A stretch of DNA of 12,583 bases from Legionella genomosp. 1 (GCA_945865355.1 CAMBDN010000053.1:1-12583), one strand, 5' to 3'; counted from the first letter of the stretch, positions 1-8,222 are shown. Numbers and translations are program-made. Notes: generated by a model not told the origin, from the sequence alone.

Positions 1-613
1 GGTCTTCGTCAGGATGGTCCTTAACGAAAAAAAATATCCAAGCGAAAAGTAACACCCCAATCCCACCATCGATTAGCAAAGAATTTCGCCAACCGTATAT
101 CTCATTAAGATAAGCCAACGGAGTGTGCGCCATCATCCCGCCAATAAAAGCCATCGTAACTAAACAACCAATAACCATCGCTTGCTGACGCGAAAGAAAC
201 CAACGCGATACCAATACAGCACATGATAAAAAACAAAATGCGTTGCCAATCCCTGAAAGAAAATGAAAAAAGGAGGCCATGAGGAATGAACCTGTCAGGG
301 CGAACCCTACCGTGCCAATGATACAGACACACATTGCAGATAGGATGACTAAACGCGCTGAGTAGCGATCAAGAATCATACCTGCTGGCAAAAGGAATAA
401 AATATCAGCCCACAGATAGGCACTCGACATCCAGCTCAATTGCGTTGCATCGATGTTAAAGTCATCGCGTAAAGGCTGGTTAATCACATCAAATAAATTA
501 AGCTGAAAAAACTCATAGAAAAAAAACAACCCGGCTGAAAGACAAACCAACCAAGCCATGATGCCCCCGCGAGACAATCTCACGCTTGAATCGACTGCAA
601 AAGAGTTAGACAA
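1..613 (-). CDS. MFS transporter, N-terminal part (cut by window edge)
   Basis: About 204 N-terminal codons of an integral inner-membrane transporter of the major facilitator superfamily; the C-terminal half lies outside the window. The translation shows repeated hydrophobic spans, beginning with MAWLVCLSAGLFFFYEFF. After the second span comes a loop of the form G-M-I-L-D-R-Y-S-A-R, which fits MFS motif A between TM2 and TM3. A later W-R-N-S-L-L segment is typical of the TM5-TM6 region. I chose a TTG start at 613 because AAAGGAGC lies 5 nt before it; an ATG 18 codons further in (MAWLV) is the alternative. The gene follows tdk on the same strand after 86 bp, so it may import thymidine or another nucleoside. 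The general style recalls the Legionella Pht (phagosomal transporter) MFS family, of which PhtC and PhtD are linked to thymidine uptake. Substrate is inferred from context only. Confidence 0.85.
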   Translation of the reverse strand, partial: MSNSFAVDSSVRLSRGGIMAWLVCLSAGLFFFYEFFQLNLFDVINQPLRDDFNIDATQLSWMSSAYLWADILFLLPAGMILDRYSARLVILSAMCVCIIGTVGFALTGSFLMASFFHFLSGIGNAFCFLSCAVLVSRWFLSRQQAMVIGCLVTMAFIGGMMAHTPLAYLNEIYGWRNSLLIDGGIGVLLFAWIFFFVKDHPDED

Positions 614-699
614 TACTGCTCCTTTTCTCAGACTATGCTATGCGAAAAATGACGCTGCTAAAAATGAACCAATAATGACCGCGCGAAGTATAACAAAAA

Positions 700-1329
700 T
701 CACACAAGGATGGTATCTTTATTGAACACTTTTTTATCATTAGATACTGCGTTGGCCTGACCAAGATTAAAATGCAAGCGACAAGTAGAAACATATGACT
801 CATTGCCACCAATGAGCACTTGCTCACCATCGCGGACAACTTGTCCTGATGCATTAATACGCATGTTCATCGTAGCCTTGCGACCACAATGACAAATCGT
901 TTTGATTTCGACCAGCTCATCAGCCCACGCTAATAGAGACAGGCTTCCCGGAAACAACTCCCCGCGAAAATCAGTGCGTAGACCATAAGCCAATACAGGA
1001 ATGGCCAGTTGATCCGTGATCATTGTAAGCTGCTGAACTTGTTCACGCGTTAAAAATTGCGCTTCATCAATGAGAACACAGGCATAGCTTTGGCCGGTTT
1101 GGCGAGAAGCATTGACCAGCGCAAATAAATCATCCTCACTACTGAAAGATAATGCGTCTTGTGATAAACCAATACGAGAGTGGATCGTACTGTATTGATA
1201 ACGCGTATCAATCGCTGGGGTAAATAGTAAGGTCTGCATGCCTCGCTCACGGTAATTATGGCTAGATTGTAGCAATACCGTGCTTTTACCTGCATTCATT
1301 GGAGCGTAATAAAAATATAGCTTCGCCAT
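700..1329 (-). CDS. tdk: Thymidine kinase (type II)
   Basis: Cytosolic kinase that phosphorylates thymidine (and deoxyuridine) with ATP to give dTMP, the salvage route to dTTP. The 209-residue product is close to E. coli Tdk in length and sequence. The P-loop MNAGKST is at residues 11-17, and the catalytic D88-E89 sits in LIDEAQFLT. The lasso and substrate region includes YGLRTDFRGELF (115-126). Zinc ligands are expected at C146, C148, C183 and H186, all present in the ICHCGRK and STCRLH segments. The start is ATG at 1329, giving the family's normal N-terminus (MAKLYFYYAPMNAGKS), although no good Shine-Dalgarno lies upstream. The gene is divergent from the malic enzyme gene across 89 bp and is probably co-transcribed with the MFS gene downstream. 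No truncation or missing catalytic residue was seen. Confidence 0.97.
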   Translation of the reverse strand: MAKLYFYYAPMNAGKSTVLLQSSHNYRERGMQTLLFTPAIDTRYQYSTIHSRIGLSQDALSFSSEDDLFALVNASRQTGQSYACVLIDEAQFLTREQVQQLTMITDQLAIPVLAYGLRTDFRGELFPGSLSLLAWADELVEIKTICHCGRKATMNMRINASGQVVRDGEQVLIGGNESYVSTCRLHFNLGQANAVSNDKKVFNKDTILV

Positions 1330-1349
1330 AGCAAATCAAATGAGTTAAC

Positions 1350-1377
1350 TTGGTTGTACTTTACTAAAGAATATGTG
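1350..1377 (+). promoter_or_regulatory. Possible sigma70 promoter for malic enzyme
   Basis: In the 89-bp divergent spacer, TTGGTT (1350-1355) is separated by 16 bp from TATGTG (1372-1377). This would place transcription start about 35 bp before the malic enzyme ATG. An overlapping pair, TTGTAC and GGTAAT with 17 bp between, is an alternative. The match is moderate and based only on hexamer similarity. Confidence 0.3.
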
Positions 1378-1418
1378 GTAATTAAACAAAGTCGTGAAAA
1401 ATTTTCAGGGAGAAAAAC

Positions 1419-3089
1419 ATGCCAACAAAGCTAACCTTACGCGGTAAAGACATACTCAGAGATCCCTTGCTAAATAAAGGAACAGCCTTTAGTGAGGCCG
1501 AAAGGAAATCGCTTCATCTGTTTGGATTATTGCCATCCAGTGTCGAGGACATAGAAGCACAACTTTTACGTTGCAAAGATGCTTATGCCGCAAAAACAAC
1601 ACCGTTAGAACAACACATTTATCTGCGTTCTTTGCAAGACCGTAATGAAGTTCTTTTTTATCGTTTCGTTTTAGAAAATTTAGTCGACATGATGCCTGTG
1701 ATTTATACCCCTGTGGTCGGTGAAGCATGCCAATTATTTCATCATATTTACCGCCAACCTCGTGGCTTATTTATCAGCTATCCTGAGGCTGAAAACATGG
1801 ATGAAATTATTTCCGCGGTGGCGGCTCAACGTTCTATCAGTGTTATTGTTGTCACTGATGGAGAACGCATCCTAGGGCTGGGCGACCAAGGAACCGGGGG
1901 AATGGGCATACCCATTGGAAAATTATCCTTATATACCGCCTGTGGAGGCATCGCACCAGCTCAAACATTACCCATTATTTTAGATGTAGGGACAAACAAT
2001 CAAGAAAGAATCAATGATCCGGAATATTTGGGGTGGCGTCACGCTCGCATTACGGGTAAAGAGTATGATGATTTTGTTGACCATTTTGTCAAAAGCATTA
2101 AACGCCACTTCCCAAACGTATTATTACAATTCGAAGATTTTGCACAACAACATGCCTATCCCTTGTTACAGCGTTACCGCGATCAACTCTGTTCATTTAA
2201 TGATGATATTCAAGGAACTGCTGCCGTTACAGTGGCCGCTATACTTGCTGCAACGCGCGTAGCAAACACCCCGTTGAAAGAGCTGAATGTTACCGTATTA
2301 GGCGCAGGCTCAGCGGGTTGTGGCATCAGCGAGCAACTCGTGCAAGCGATGATCCATCAGGGTTTAAGCGAAGCGGATGCACGCTCACGTTTTTATCTTG
2401 TTGATAGAAATGGCATGTTACATGATGGTATGACTGATCTTCTCCCCTTTCAAAAAGCCTTTGCCCATCCACAACAATCATTGAAGGATTGGAAGCTCGC
2501 TAAAACGGGTACCATCAGCCTAATTGATGTGATCAACAATGCAAAACCAGGTATATTATTAGGCGTTTCCGGACAACCTAACCAATTTACCGAACCGATG
2601 GTCCGTACCATGGCCAGTTATTGCAAACGTCCCATCATTTTTCCACTATCAAATCCCACTTCTCGCGCAGAAGCTATACCACACGATTTACTCACCTGGA
2701 CGACAGGTCTTGCTTTAGTAGCCACCGGTAGCCCTTTTGATGCCGTGAAGATAGGGGGGAAAGAAATTAATATCGCCCAGTGTAATAACTCCTACATATT
2801 CCCGGGTGTTGGACTGGGCGTTGTCGCGGGTAAAGCTCGTCGCGTCACAGATGGCATGATGATGGCAGCAGCAATTGCTTTAAGCGAACTAGCCCCAGCA
2901 GTCAATACAGGTGTCGGTCGTTTATTACCTGAGTTATCAACCATACGCACTGTCAGTCAACACATTGCAAAAGCCGTTATTTTACAGGGTATTCGTGAGG
3001 GGCATATTGATGCAATGACGGATGGACAAGTGGACAAAGCCGTGCAAAACACGATGTGGTCACCGAACTATGAGCAATTTGAAGCTTAA
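1419..3089 (+). CDS. maeA: NAD-dependent malic enzyme (MaeA/SfcA type)
   Basis: Cytosolic enzyme that oxidatively decarboxylates L-malate to pyruvate and CO2, reducing NAD(P)+ and feeding carbon from C4 acids to pyruvate. The 556 residues match the large-subunit malic enzymes (E. coli MaeA is about 565). The catalytic Tyr96 is in MPVIYTPVVGEACQ. The G-L-G-D-Q-G-T-G-G-M-G-I-P-I-G-K stretch ends in the presumed base Lys168. Metal ligands fall at E239-D240 (QFEDFA) and at D262/D263 in SFNDDIQGTA. The dinucleotide-binding loop VLGAGSAGCG begins at residue 293. Later conserved blocks LSNPTSRAEA and YIFPGVGLG are intact. The start has AGGGAG 6 nt upstream. The stop codon is overlapped by AAGGAG, the ribosome-binding site of the next gene 11 bp on, so the two are almost certainly one transcript. 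NAD rather than NADP preference is inferred from family resemblance only. Confidence 0.96.
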   Translation: MPTKLTLRGKDILRDPLLNKGTAFSEAERKSLHLFGLLPSSVEDIEAQLLRCKDAYAAKTTPLEQHIYLRSLQDRNEVLFYRFVLENLVDMMPVIYTPVVGEACQLFHHIYRQPRGLFISYPEAENMDEIISAVAAQRSISVIVVTDGERILGLGDQGTGGMGIPIGKLSLYTACGGIAPAQTLPIILDVGTNNQERINDPEYLGWRHARITGKEYDDFVDHFVKSIKRHFPNVLLQFEDFAQQHAYPLLQRYRDQLCSFNDDIQGTAAVTVAAILAATRVANTPLKELNVTVLGAGSAGCGISEQLVQAMIHQGLSEADARSRFYLVDRNGMLHDGMTDLLPFQKAFAHPQQSLKDWKLAKTGTISLIDVINNAKPGILLGVSGQPNQFTEPMVRTMASYCKRPIIFPLSNPTSRAEAIPHDLLTWTTGLALVATGSPFDAVKIGGKEINIAQCNNSYIFPGVGLGVVAGKARRVTDGMMMAAAIALSELAPAVNTGVGRLLPELSTIRTVSQHIAKAVILQGIREGHIDAMTDGQVDKAVQNTMWSPNYEQFEA

Positions 3090-3100
3090 GGAGAGTCAAC

Positions 3101-4672
3101 ATGCGTCGTCAATGGTATTTAGGTTTTGCGATAGTCATTTTTACTCTGCTGTTTTTTTTCGCAATCCAAAATGACCTCCGCTGGTTTTTCGTCTTCATGA
3201 CACCGGTCGTATTGTTATGGATCTATGATTTGCTGCAGAAAAAACACACTATCTTGCGAAACTTCCCTGTACTTGGCCACATTCGCTTTCTTTTAGAATT
3301 TATTCGTCCCGAAATCCAGCAGTATTTTATTGCATCAGACGAAGACGAGTGGCCATTCAATAGAGAAATACGCTCCCTTATCTATCAGCGAGCAAAGAAT
3401 GTCAGAGATACGGTACCATTTGGTACTGAACGTGATATTTCAGCACCAGGGTATATGTGGGTGCTTCATTCTTTAGCGCCCAAACATGTCTCTGAAGTAG
3501 AGCCACGCATCACCGTTGGCGGACCTGATTGTAAACAACCCTATAGCGCTTCACGGCTTAATATTTCTGCCATGAGTTTTGGTGCGTTATCAGCCAACGC
3601 CATCATGGCCTTAAATCAAGGCGCAAAAATAGGTGGATTTGCTCATAATACCGGCGAAGGTGGACTGAGCCCCTACCATTTACAAGGGGGCGATGTGATT
3701 TTTCAAATAGGTACTGCTTACTTTGGCTGCCGAAATGACCAAGGTCATTTTGATGAAAACCAATTTATAATAGAAGCAACCCGTATTGAAGTGAAAATGA
3801 TCGAAATCAAATTATCGCAAGGTGCAAAACCTTCACATGGCGGTATTTTACCTGCAGCAAAGCTAACCCCTGAAATCGCTGCAGTGCGCAAAGTAAAAAT
3901 GGGTGAAGATGTTCTATCACCCGCAGCGCACTCTGCATTTGATTCACCGATTGGCTTATTACAATTTGTTAAAAAATTACGTGATTTATCGGGTGGAAAA
4001 CCCATTGGATTTAAGCTTTGTGTTGGACGTAAAGATGAGTTTTTAGGGATCTGCAAGGCCATGCTAGAATCGAATATATTACCTGATTTTATCACCGTGG
4101 ATGGTGCTGAGGGAGGCACAGGTGCCGCGCCCCTAGAATTCACCAACCACGTAGGAAGCCCGTTATTGACAGGATTGTTTTTTGTTCACAACGCGCTAAC
4201 TGGGATTAATGTGCGTGACAAAATTCGCCTCATTTGTAGTGGTAAAATTGCCACTGGTTTTGACATGATAGAAAAAATTGCGCTAGGTGCTGATATGTGT
4301 AACTCGGCACGAGCCATGATGATGTCTGTTGGTTGCGTACAATCCAAGCAATGTGATGCCAATACCTGTCCAACGGGTGTTGCCACCCAAAATAAACGGT
4401 TACAGCGTGGCCTTGTTGTGGAAGAAAAGAAATTCCGAGCTGCTAATTTCCACAAAAATACCATGAAGAGTTTTTTAGAAATTGTTGGAGCAATGGGACT
4501 CTCAAACCCTAGTGAACTGACCCCGGACCTCATTATTCGCCGTATAGCCCAAGATTGTTCGAAACCATTTAGTGAAATCCATGAATACCTAAAACCTGGA
4601 GATTTACTCGGCAAGTCCATTCCAGACAGCTTTAAAAAACATTGGAAAATGGCCAAAGCACATCAATTTTGA
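3101..4672 (+). CDS. Membrane-anchored FMN/[3Fe-4S] glutamate-synthase-domain protein
   Basis: Stand-alone homologue of the central and FMN-binding region of glutamate synthase large subunit (COG0069 family), without the N-terminal Gln amidotransferase domain of GltB. The 523 residues start with two hydrophobic spans (about 4-22 and 27-45), suggesting a hairpin anchor with the catalytic barrel in the cytoplasm. Synthase-type motifs follow: ISAMSFGALSANAI, HNTGEGGLSPYH, KLSQGAKPSHGGILP and TVDGAEGGTGAAP, the FMN and 2-oxoglutarate side of the barrel. Cys412, Cys418 and Cys423 in the C-x5-C-x4-C pattern (CVQSKQCDANTCPTG) match the [3Fe-4S] ligands of true glutamate synthase. Translation probably couples to the malic enzyme gene (11-bp gap, AAGGAG). 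Such proteins are annotated as FMN-binding glutamate synthase family. The reaction of the anchored form is not established; ammonia-dependent glutamate synthesis or another FMN oxidoreductase activity is possible. Confidence 0.93.
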   Translation: MRRQWYLGFAIVIFTLLFFFAIQNDLRWFFVFMTPVVLLWIYDLLQKKHTILRNFPVLGHIRFLLEFIRPEIQQYFIASDEDEWPFNREIRSLIYQRAKNVRDTVPFGTERDISAPGYMWVLHSLAPKHVSEVEPRITVGGPDCKQPYSASRLNISAMSFGALSANAIMALNQGAKIGGFAHNTGEGGLSPYHLQGGDVIFQIGTAYFGCRNDQGHFDENQFIIEATRIEVKMIEIKLSQGAKPSHGGILPAAKLTPEIAAVRKVKMGEDVLSPAAHSAFDSPIGLLQFVKKLRDLSGGKPIGFKLCVGRKDEFLGICKAMLESNILPDFITVDGAEGGTGAAPLEFTNHVGSPLLTGLFFVHNALTGINVRDKIRLICSGKIATGFDMIEKIALGADMCNSARAMMMSVGCVQSKQCDANTCPTGVATQNKRLQRGLVVEEKKFRAANFHKNTMKSFLEIVGAMGLSNPSELTPDLIIRRIAQDCSKPFSEIHEYLKPGDLLGKSIPDSFKKHWKMAKAHQF

Positions 4673-4711
4673 GGAAAGATTTGACGCTCTCGCAAAATCA
4701 GTTAAAACAGT

Positions 4712-4717
4712 TATACT
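4712..4717 (+). promoter_or_regulatory. Possible -10 box for the acs transcript
   Basis: TATACT lies 79 bp before the acs ATG in the spacer after the glutamate-synthase-like gene. No good -35 hexamer sits at 16-18 bp; TTGACG at 4681-4686 is 25 bp away, too far for a normal sigma70 promoter. If used, transcription would begin just before the hairpin at 4731. Weak evidence. Confidence 0.25.
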
Positions 4718-4730
4718 AAAAAACCTGTAA

Positions 4731-4764
4731 CGTATCACCACGATTTTAGAGTCGTGGTGATACG
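4731..4764 (+). repeat. Perfect 13-bp inverted repeat in the acs leader
   Basis: Arms 4731-4743 (CGTATCACCACGA) and 4752-4764 are exact reverse complements. A G-U and a U-A pair extend the stem to 15 bp around a UUAG loop. It lies 32 bp before the acs start and about 13 bp after a possible -10 box, so it would sit near the 5' end of the acs mRNA. It lacks a following T-run and is therefore not a standard intrinsic terminator. It could be a leader hairpin affecting mRNA stability, or an operator. The symmetry is directly seen; the function is not known. Confidence 0.6.
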
Positions 4765-4795
4765 GTGCAAAATCATTTGATCAGGGTCGTTCACC

Positions 4796-6727
4796 ATGCT
4801 AAAAAAAGACACGAACACAATATCGGCAGAATTTGCCAAACAAGCCCACCTCAATGAAGCGCGGTATCATGCATTATATCAGCAGTCCATCAAAAATCCG
4901 GCCGAATTTTGGGGGGAGCAAGCCAAACAATTCATTTCTTGGTCTAAGCCCTGGGAGTCAGTCATTGAAGGTGATTTTAATACCCCGAATATTAATTGGT
5001 TTGTCAATGGCAAATTAAATGCCTGTTACAATTGCGTTGATCGGCATCTGGAAACACGTAAAAATCAAGTGGCGATTATCTGGGAAGGCAATAGTCCGCA
5101 TGAAACAAAACACATCACTTACCAACAACTTCATGAACAAATTTGCAAATTTGCAAATGTATTAAAAAACCAAGGCATCAAAAAGGGAGACCGTGTCTGT
5201 ATTTATTTGCCCATGATCCCTGAAACCGTCGTTGCAATGCTTGCTTGCGCCCGAATTGGCGCCATCCACTCTGTCGTGTTTGCTGGCTTTTCAGCAGAAG
5301 CATTAAAATCGCGACTCCTTGATGCCGATTGTCGATTATTGATCACGGCAGATGAAACCGTGCGTGGCGAAAAAACCATCGCTCTCAAGACGAATGGTGA
5401 TCTCGCAGTACAATCTTGTCCTGATGTACAACATGTGATCGTCGTAAAGCATACAGGCCATCCAATTGATTGGAATAAAAAGCGAGACATCTGGTATCAC
5501 GAAGCAATGGCTAGCGCTGATAAAGATTGTCCAATTGAGCAAATGGACGCAACAGATCCATTGTTTATTCTTTATACTTCAGGCTCTACTGGCCAACCTA
5601 AAGGGGTGTTACATAATACCGGTGGCTACCTCGTTTATGTTGCCATGACGCATCAATATGTTTTTGATTACCATGATGGCGATATTTTTTGGTGTAGTGC
5701 TGATGTGGGGTGGATAACCGGGCATTCTTATGTGGTCTACGGTCCATTAGCAAATGGCGCGACCACATTGCTTTTTGATGGAGTGCCCCATTACCCCACA
5801 TTTTCTCGCTTTTGGGACATCATCGACAAACATCAAGTTAATACGTTTTATACCGCCCCCACCGCTATTCGTGCCTTGCGCCGTGAAGGTGATGAATGGG
5901 TAACAAGCAGCAGTCGAAAAAGTCTTAAATTACTTGGAACGGTAGGTGAGCCCATTAATCCAGACGTTTGGCAATGGTATTTTGATGTTGTGGGGGAAAA
6001 ACGTTGTCCCATCGTGAATACATGGTGGCAAACTGAAACAGGGGGCATCTTGCTCACGCAAATACCGGGAGCCACACCATTGGTTGCAGGCTCAGTTGGT
6101 TGGCCTTTTTTTGGCATTGTTCCAGAGATCGTTGACGAACAGGGAACGCAGGTAAGGGAAAATCAGCCAGGGAAATTAGTCATAAAAAAACCTTGGCCAG
6201 GTCTAATGCAAACTATATACGGTAATCAGCAACGATTTATTGACACCTATTTTAAAACATTTCCTGGTAACTTTTTGACAGGGGATGGCGCTCACCGTGA
6301 AGAAGGAGGGCATTATTGGATCACCGGTAGAAGTGATGACGTGATCAAAGTCTCAGGTCATCGGATGGGTACTGAAGAAATTGAAAGTGCGCTGGTCTCT
6401 CACCCGGCCATCGCTGAAGCTGCCGTTGTTGGCGTTCCCCATGAAATCAAAGGAGAAGGAATTTATGCCTTCGTGACCACCAAGGCCGGCATCACGCCGA
6501 CAGATGCTCTAAAAAAAGAACTCGTTCAACAAGTAAGAGAAAAGATTGGGCCACTAGCCACTCCTGAACATATTCAGTGGGCCACGGGGCTACCCAAAAC
6601 ACGTTCGGGAAAAATCATGCGACGTATTTTACGGAAAATCGCTTGCCATGAATTTGAAGATCTAGGTGATATTTCCACATTGGCCGATACAACCGTTGTG
6701 GAAAATCTGATAAAGGGAGCTCGCTAA
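4796..6727 (+). CDS. acs: Acetyl-CoA synthetase (AMP-forming)
   Basis: Cytosolic enzyme that activates acetate with ATP and CoA to acetyl-CoA through an acetyl-adenylate, allowing acetate scavenging. The 643-residue length is near that of typical Acs (about 650). The nucleotide-binding loop YTSGSTGQPKG is at 260-270. Trp411 in NTWWQTETGG corresponds to the tryptophan that limits the acyl pocket to acetate, arguing for Acs over propionyl-CoA synthetase or longer-chain ligases. The hinge region TGDGAHREEGGHYWITGRSD and the C-terminal T-R-S-G-K-I-M-R-R motif are intact; Lys606 is the adenylation lysine, which is acetylated as a control point in characterised Acs enzymes. The start at 4796 has AGGG nine nt upstream and keeps the usual N-terminal region. 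The nucleotidase gene follows after 30 bp, so both are probably on one transcript. Confidence 0.95.
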   Translation: MLKKDTNTISAEFAKQAHLNEARYHALYQQSIKNPAEFWGEQAKQFISWSKPWESVIEGDFNTPNINWFVNGKLNACYNCVDRHLETRKNQVAIIWEGNSPHETKHITYQQLHEQICKFANVLKNQGIKKGDRVCIYLPMIPETVVAMLACARIGAIHSVVFAGFSAEALKSRLLDADCRLLITADETVRGEKTIALKTNGDLAVQSCPDVQHVIVVKHTGHPIDWNKKRDIWYHEAMASADKDCPIEQMDATDPLFILYTSGSTGQPKGVLHNTGGYLVYVAMTHQYVFDYHDGDIFWCSADVGWITGHSYVVYGPLANGATTLLFDGVPHYPTFSRFWDIIDKHQVNTFYTAPTAIRALRREGDEWVTSSSRKSLKLLGTVGEPINPDVWQWYFDVVGEKRCPIVNTWWQTETGGILLTQIPGATPLVAGSVGWPFFGIVPEIVDEQGTQVRENQPGKLVIKKPWPGLMQTIYGNQQRFIDTYFKTFPGNFLTGDGAHREEGGHYWITGRSDDVIKVSGHRMGTEEIESALVSHPAIAEAAVVGVPHEIKGEGIYAFVTTKAGITPTDALKKELVQQVREKIGPLATPEHIQWATGLPKTRSGKIMRRILRKIACHEFEDLGDISTLADTTVVENLIKGAR

Positions 6728-6728
6728 A

Positions 6729-6761
6729 ATGACTCATACGCTCTCTAAGGACAAGACATGA
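6729..6761 (+). CDS. Possible 10-codon minicistron between acs and the nucleotidase gene
   Basis: An ATG lies one base after the acs stop codon and has AAGGGAG nine nt upstream, inside the acs 3' end. It would encode MTHTLSKDKT. Its TGA stop overlaps the ATG of the next gene as ATGA (6758-6761), the classical layout for stop-start translational coupling. No homology can be claimed for a peptide this short, and the nucleotidase has its own weak site (AAGGAC). It may be a coupling device or chance. Confidence 0.25.
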   Translation: MTHTLSKDKT

Positions 6762-8134
6762 ATCAGAAAGTTTTTGTAAATCGCATTTTGAATATGAAAA
6801 AGATTAAGTACATTGGTTTAGACATGGACCACACTCTCATTCGTTATAAAACACAGAATTTTGAGGCCCTTGTCTATAAGCTAGTCATCGAGGAATTAAT
6901 AACCAACAAAAAATACCCAGAGGTCATTAAGAAATTTAAATTTAATTTTTCAGACTCGATCCGAGGGTTAGTTGTCGATAGTAAAAATGGCAATATTTTA
7001 AAGCTCAGTCGCTATTCCGCCATACGGCAAAGTACTCATGGTACAAAAAAAATCAATTTTGCTGAGCAAAATCAATTCTACCGTAGCATTTACGTGGATT
7101 TAGCGGATGACAACTACATCGCTATCGACACTTCTTTCTCAATCGCTTTTTGTGTTTTATATAGCCAACTAATTGATTTAAAGGATGAGGTTCCGTTAGA
7201 TTTACCCAGTTATAATGTGATTGCACAAGATGTTTTAAACAGCGTAGATAGAGTACATGCCGATGGCAGTTTAAAGGGATACATTAGCCAAAATCTTGAT
7301 GAATTTGTCATCAAAGAACCCAAAGTCGTAGAAGGTCTCAAACGGCTCCTACGGCATGGCAAGAAAATATTTATTCTTACTAATTCCGAATATTATTACA
7401 CCAAGCTTCTATTAGAATACGCCATCAATCCATTTCTCAACGATGGGCAGAGCTGGCAAGATTTATTTGAATACACCATCACCCTTGCTAATAAACCACG
7501 ATTTTTCTACGATAATTTGCGATTTTTAAAGATTGATCCAGCAACAGGATGCATGACAAACATCGCAGGTAACATCACCCCTGGCGTTTATCAAGGTGGA
7601 CATGCTAGCAAATTTACTGACGATCTAGCCCTAAACGGTGATGAAATATTATACATTGGTGACCATATTTATGGCGATATTTTACGCTTAAAAAAGGATT
7701 GTAACTGGCGAACAGCTCTGGTTGTTGAAGAGCTTGGGGAAGAAATTGCTGCTCAGAAAAAGGCGTTAACAATAGAAAAGAAAATTATTGCTGAAATGGA
7801 GATTAAAAAAGCGATTGAGCAAGAATACGTTCATGTCCATACCAAACGAATTGAGGATGCGACAAACCAATATGATGACCGATTAAATGAATTGCAAACA
7901 CAAATATCGGCCGTTGATCATAGAATTGCGGAATTACTGCTAGCACAACGAAAATTTTATAATTCGAAATGGGAACGGGTTTTTCGGGCAGGTGCTGAAG
8001 AAAGTTACTTTGCTTATCAAGTGGATCGCTATGCTTGTATCTACATGGAAAAATTATCCGACTTATTTGAACACACTCCTCTAACCTATTTCCGTGCTAA
8101 CCGCCGGTTACTGGCGCATGATATAGAAACATAA
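6758..8134 (+). CDS. HAD-IG family 5'-nucleotidase (cN-II-like)
   Basis: Haloacid-dehalogenase-fold cytosolic nucleotidase that hydrolyses nucleoside 5'-monophosphates, in this family mainly IMP and GMP. The 458 residues carry all four HAD motifs. Motif I is DMDHT (D22 nucleophile, D24 acid/base) and motif II is ILTNSEY (T208-N209). A motif III lysine, K285, lies in GGHASKF, and motif IV is IGDHIYGD (D302, D307). A helical, charge-rich segment at about 320-395 looks like a coiled-coil insertion. The C-terminal block FRAGAEESYFAYQVDRYACIY is, from memory, close to Legionella pneumophila Lpg0095, the crystallised IMP/GMP-specific enzyme. The start at 6758 has AAGGAC five nt upstream; an in-frame ATG at codon 13 is less likely because the residues before it resemble the homologue. 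Probably co-transcribed with acs. Confidence 0.93.
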   Translation: MNQKVFVNRILNMKKIKYIGLDMDHTLIRYKTQNFEALVYKLVIEELITNKKYPEVIKKFKFNFSDSIRGLVVDSKNGNILKLSRYSAIRQSTHGTKKINFAEQNQFYRSIYVDLADDNYIAIDTSFSIAFCVLYSQLIDLKDEVPLDLPSYNVIAQDVLNSVDRVHADGSLKGYISQNLDEFVIKEPKVVEGLKRLLRHGKKIFILTNSEYYYTKLLLEYAINPFLNDGQSWQDLFEYTITLANKPRFFYDNLRFLKIDPATGCMTNIAGNITPGVYQGGHASKFTDDLALNGDEILYIGDHIYGDILRLKKDCNWRTALVVEELGEEIAAQKKALTIEKKIIAEMEIKKAIEQEYVHVHTKRIEDATNQYDDRLNELQTQISAVDHRIAELLLAQRKFYNSKWERVFRAGAEESYFAYQVDRYACIYMEKLSDLFEHTPLTYFRANRRLLAHDIET

Positions 8135-8222
8135 ATGCTGATCGCTCACTGACTTTATTAATTGCAGTCAAGCAAGCACGCAAACGGTGATTACAATTAC
8201 CTTCACCTCCAACAGTGCTGTT

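Noticed and set aside
3745..4656. Long antisense frames opposite the glutamate-synthase-like gene (133 and 156 codons)
   Set aside because: They mirror the codon structure of a well-supported gene, have no ribosome-binding site or recognisable domain, and are shadows.
4731..4764. Intrinsic terminator of the malic enzyme/glutamate-synthase-like transcript
   Set aside because: The stem is strong but is followed by GTGCAAAATCATTTG, not a T-run. On the other strand a T-run occurs only several bases away and no gene ends there.
8148..8175. Terminator after the nucleotidase gene (TGACT with AGTCA)
   Set aside because: Only a 5-bp stem with a long loop and no following T-run.
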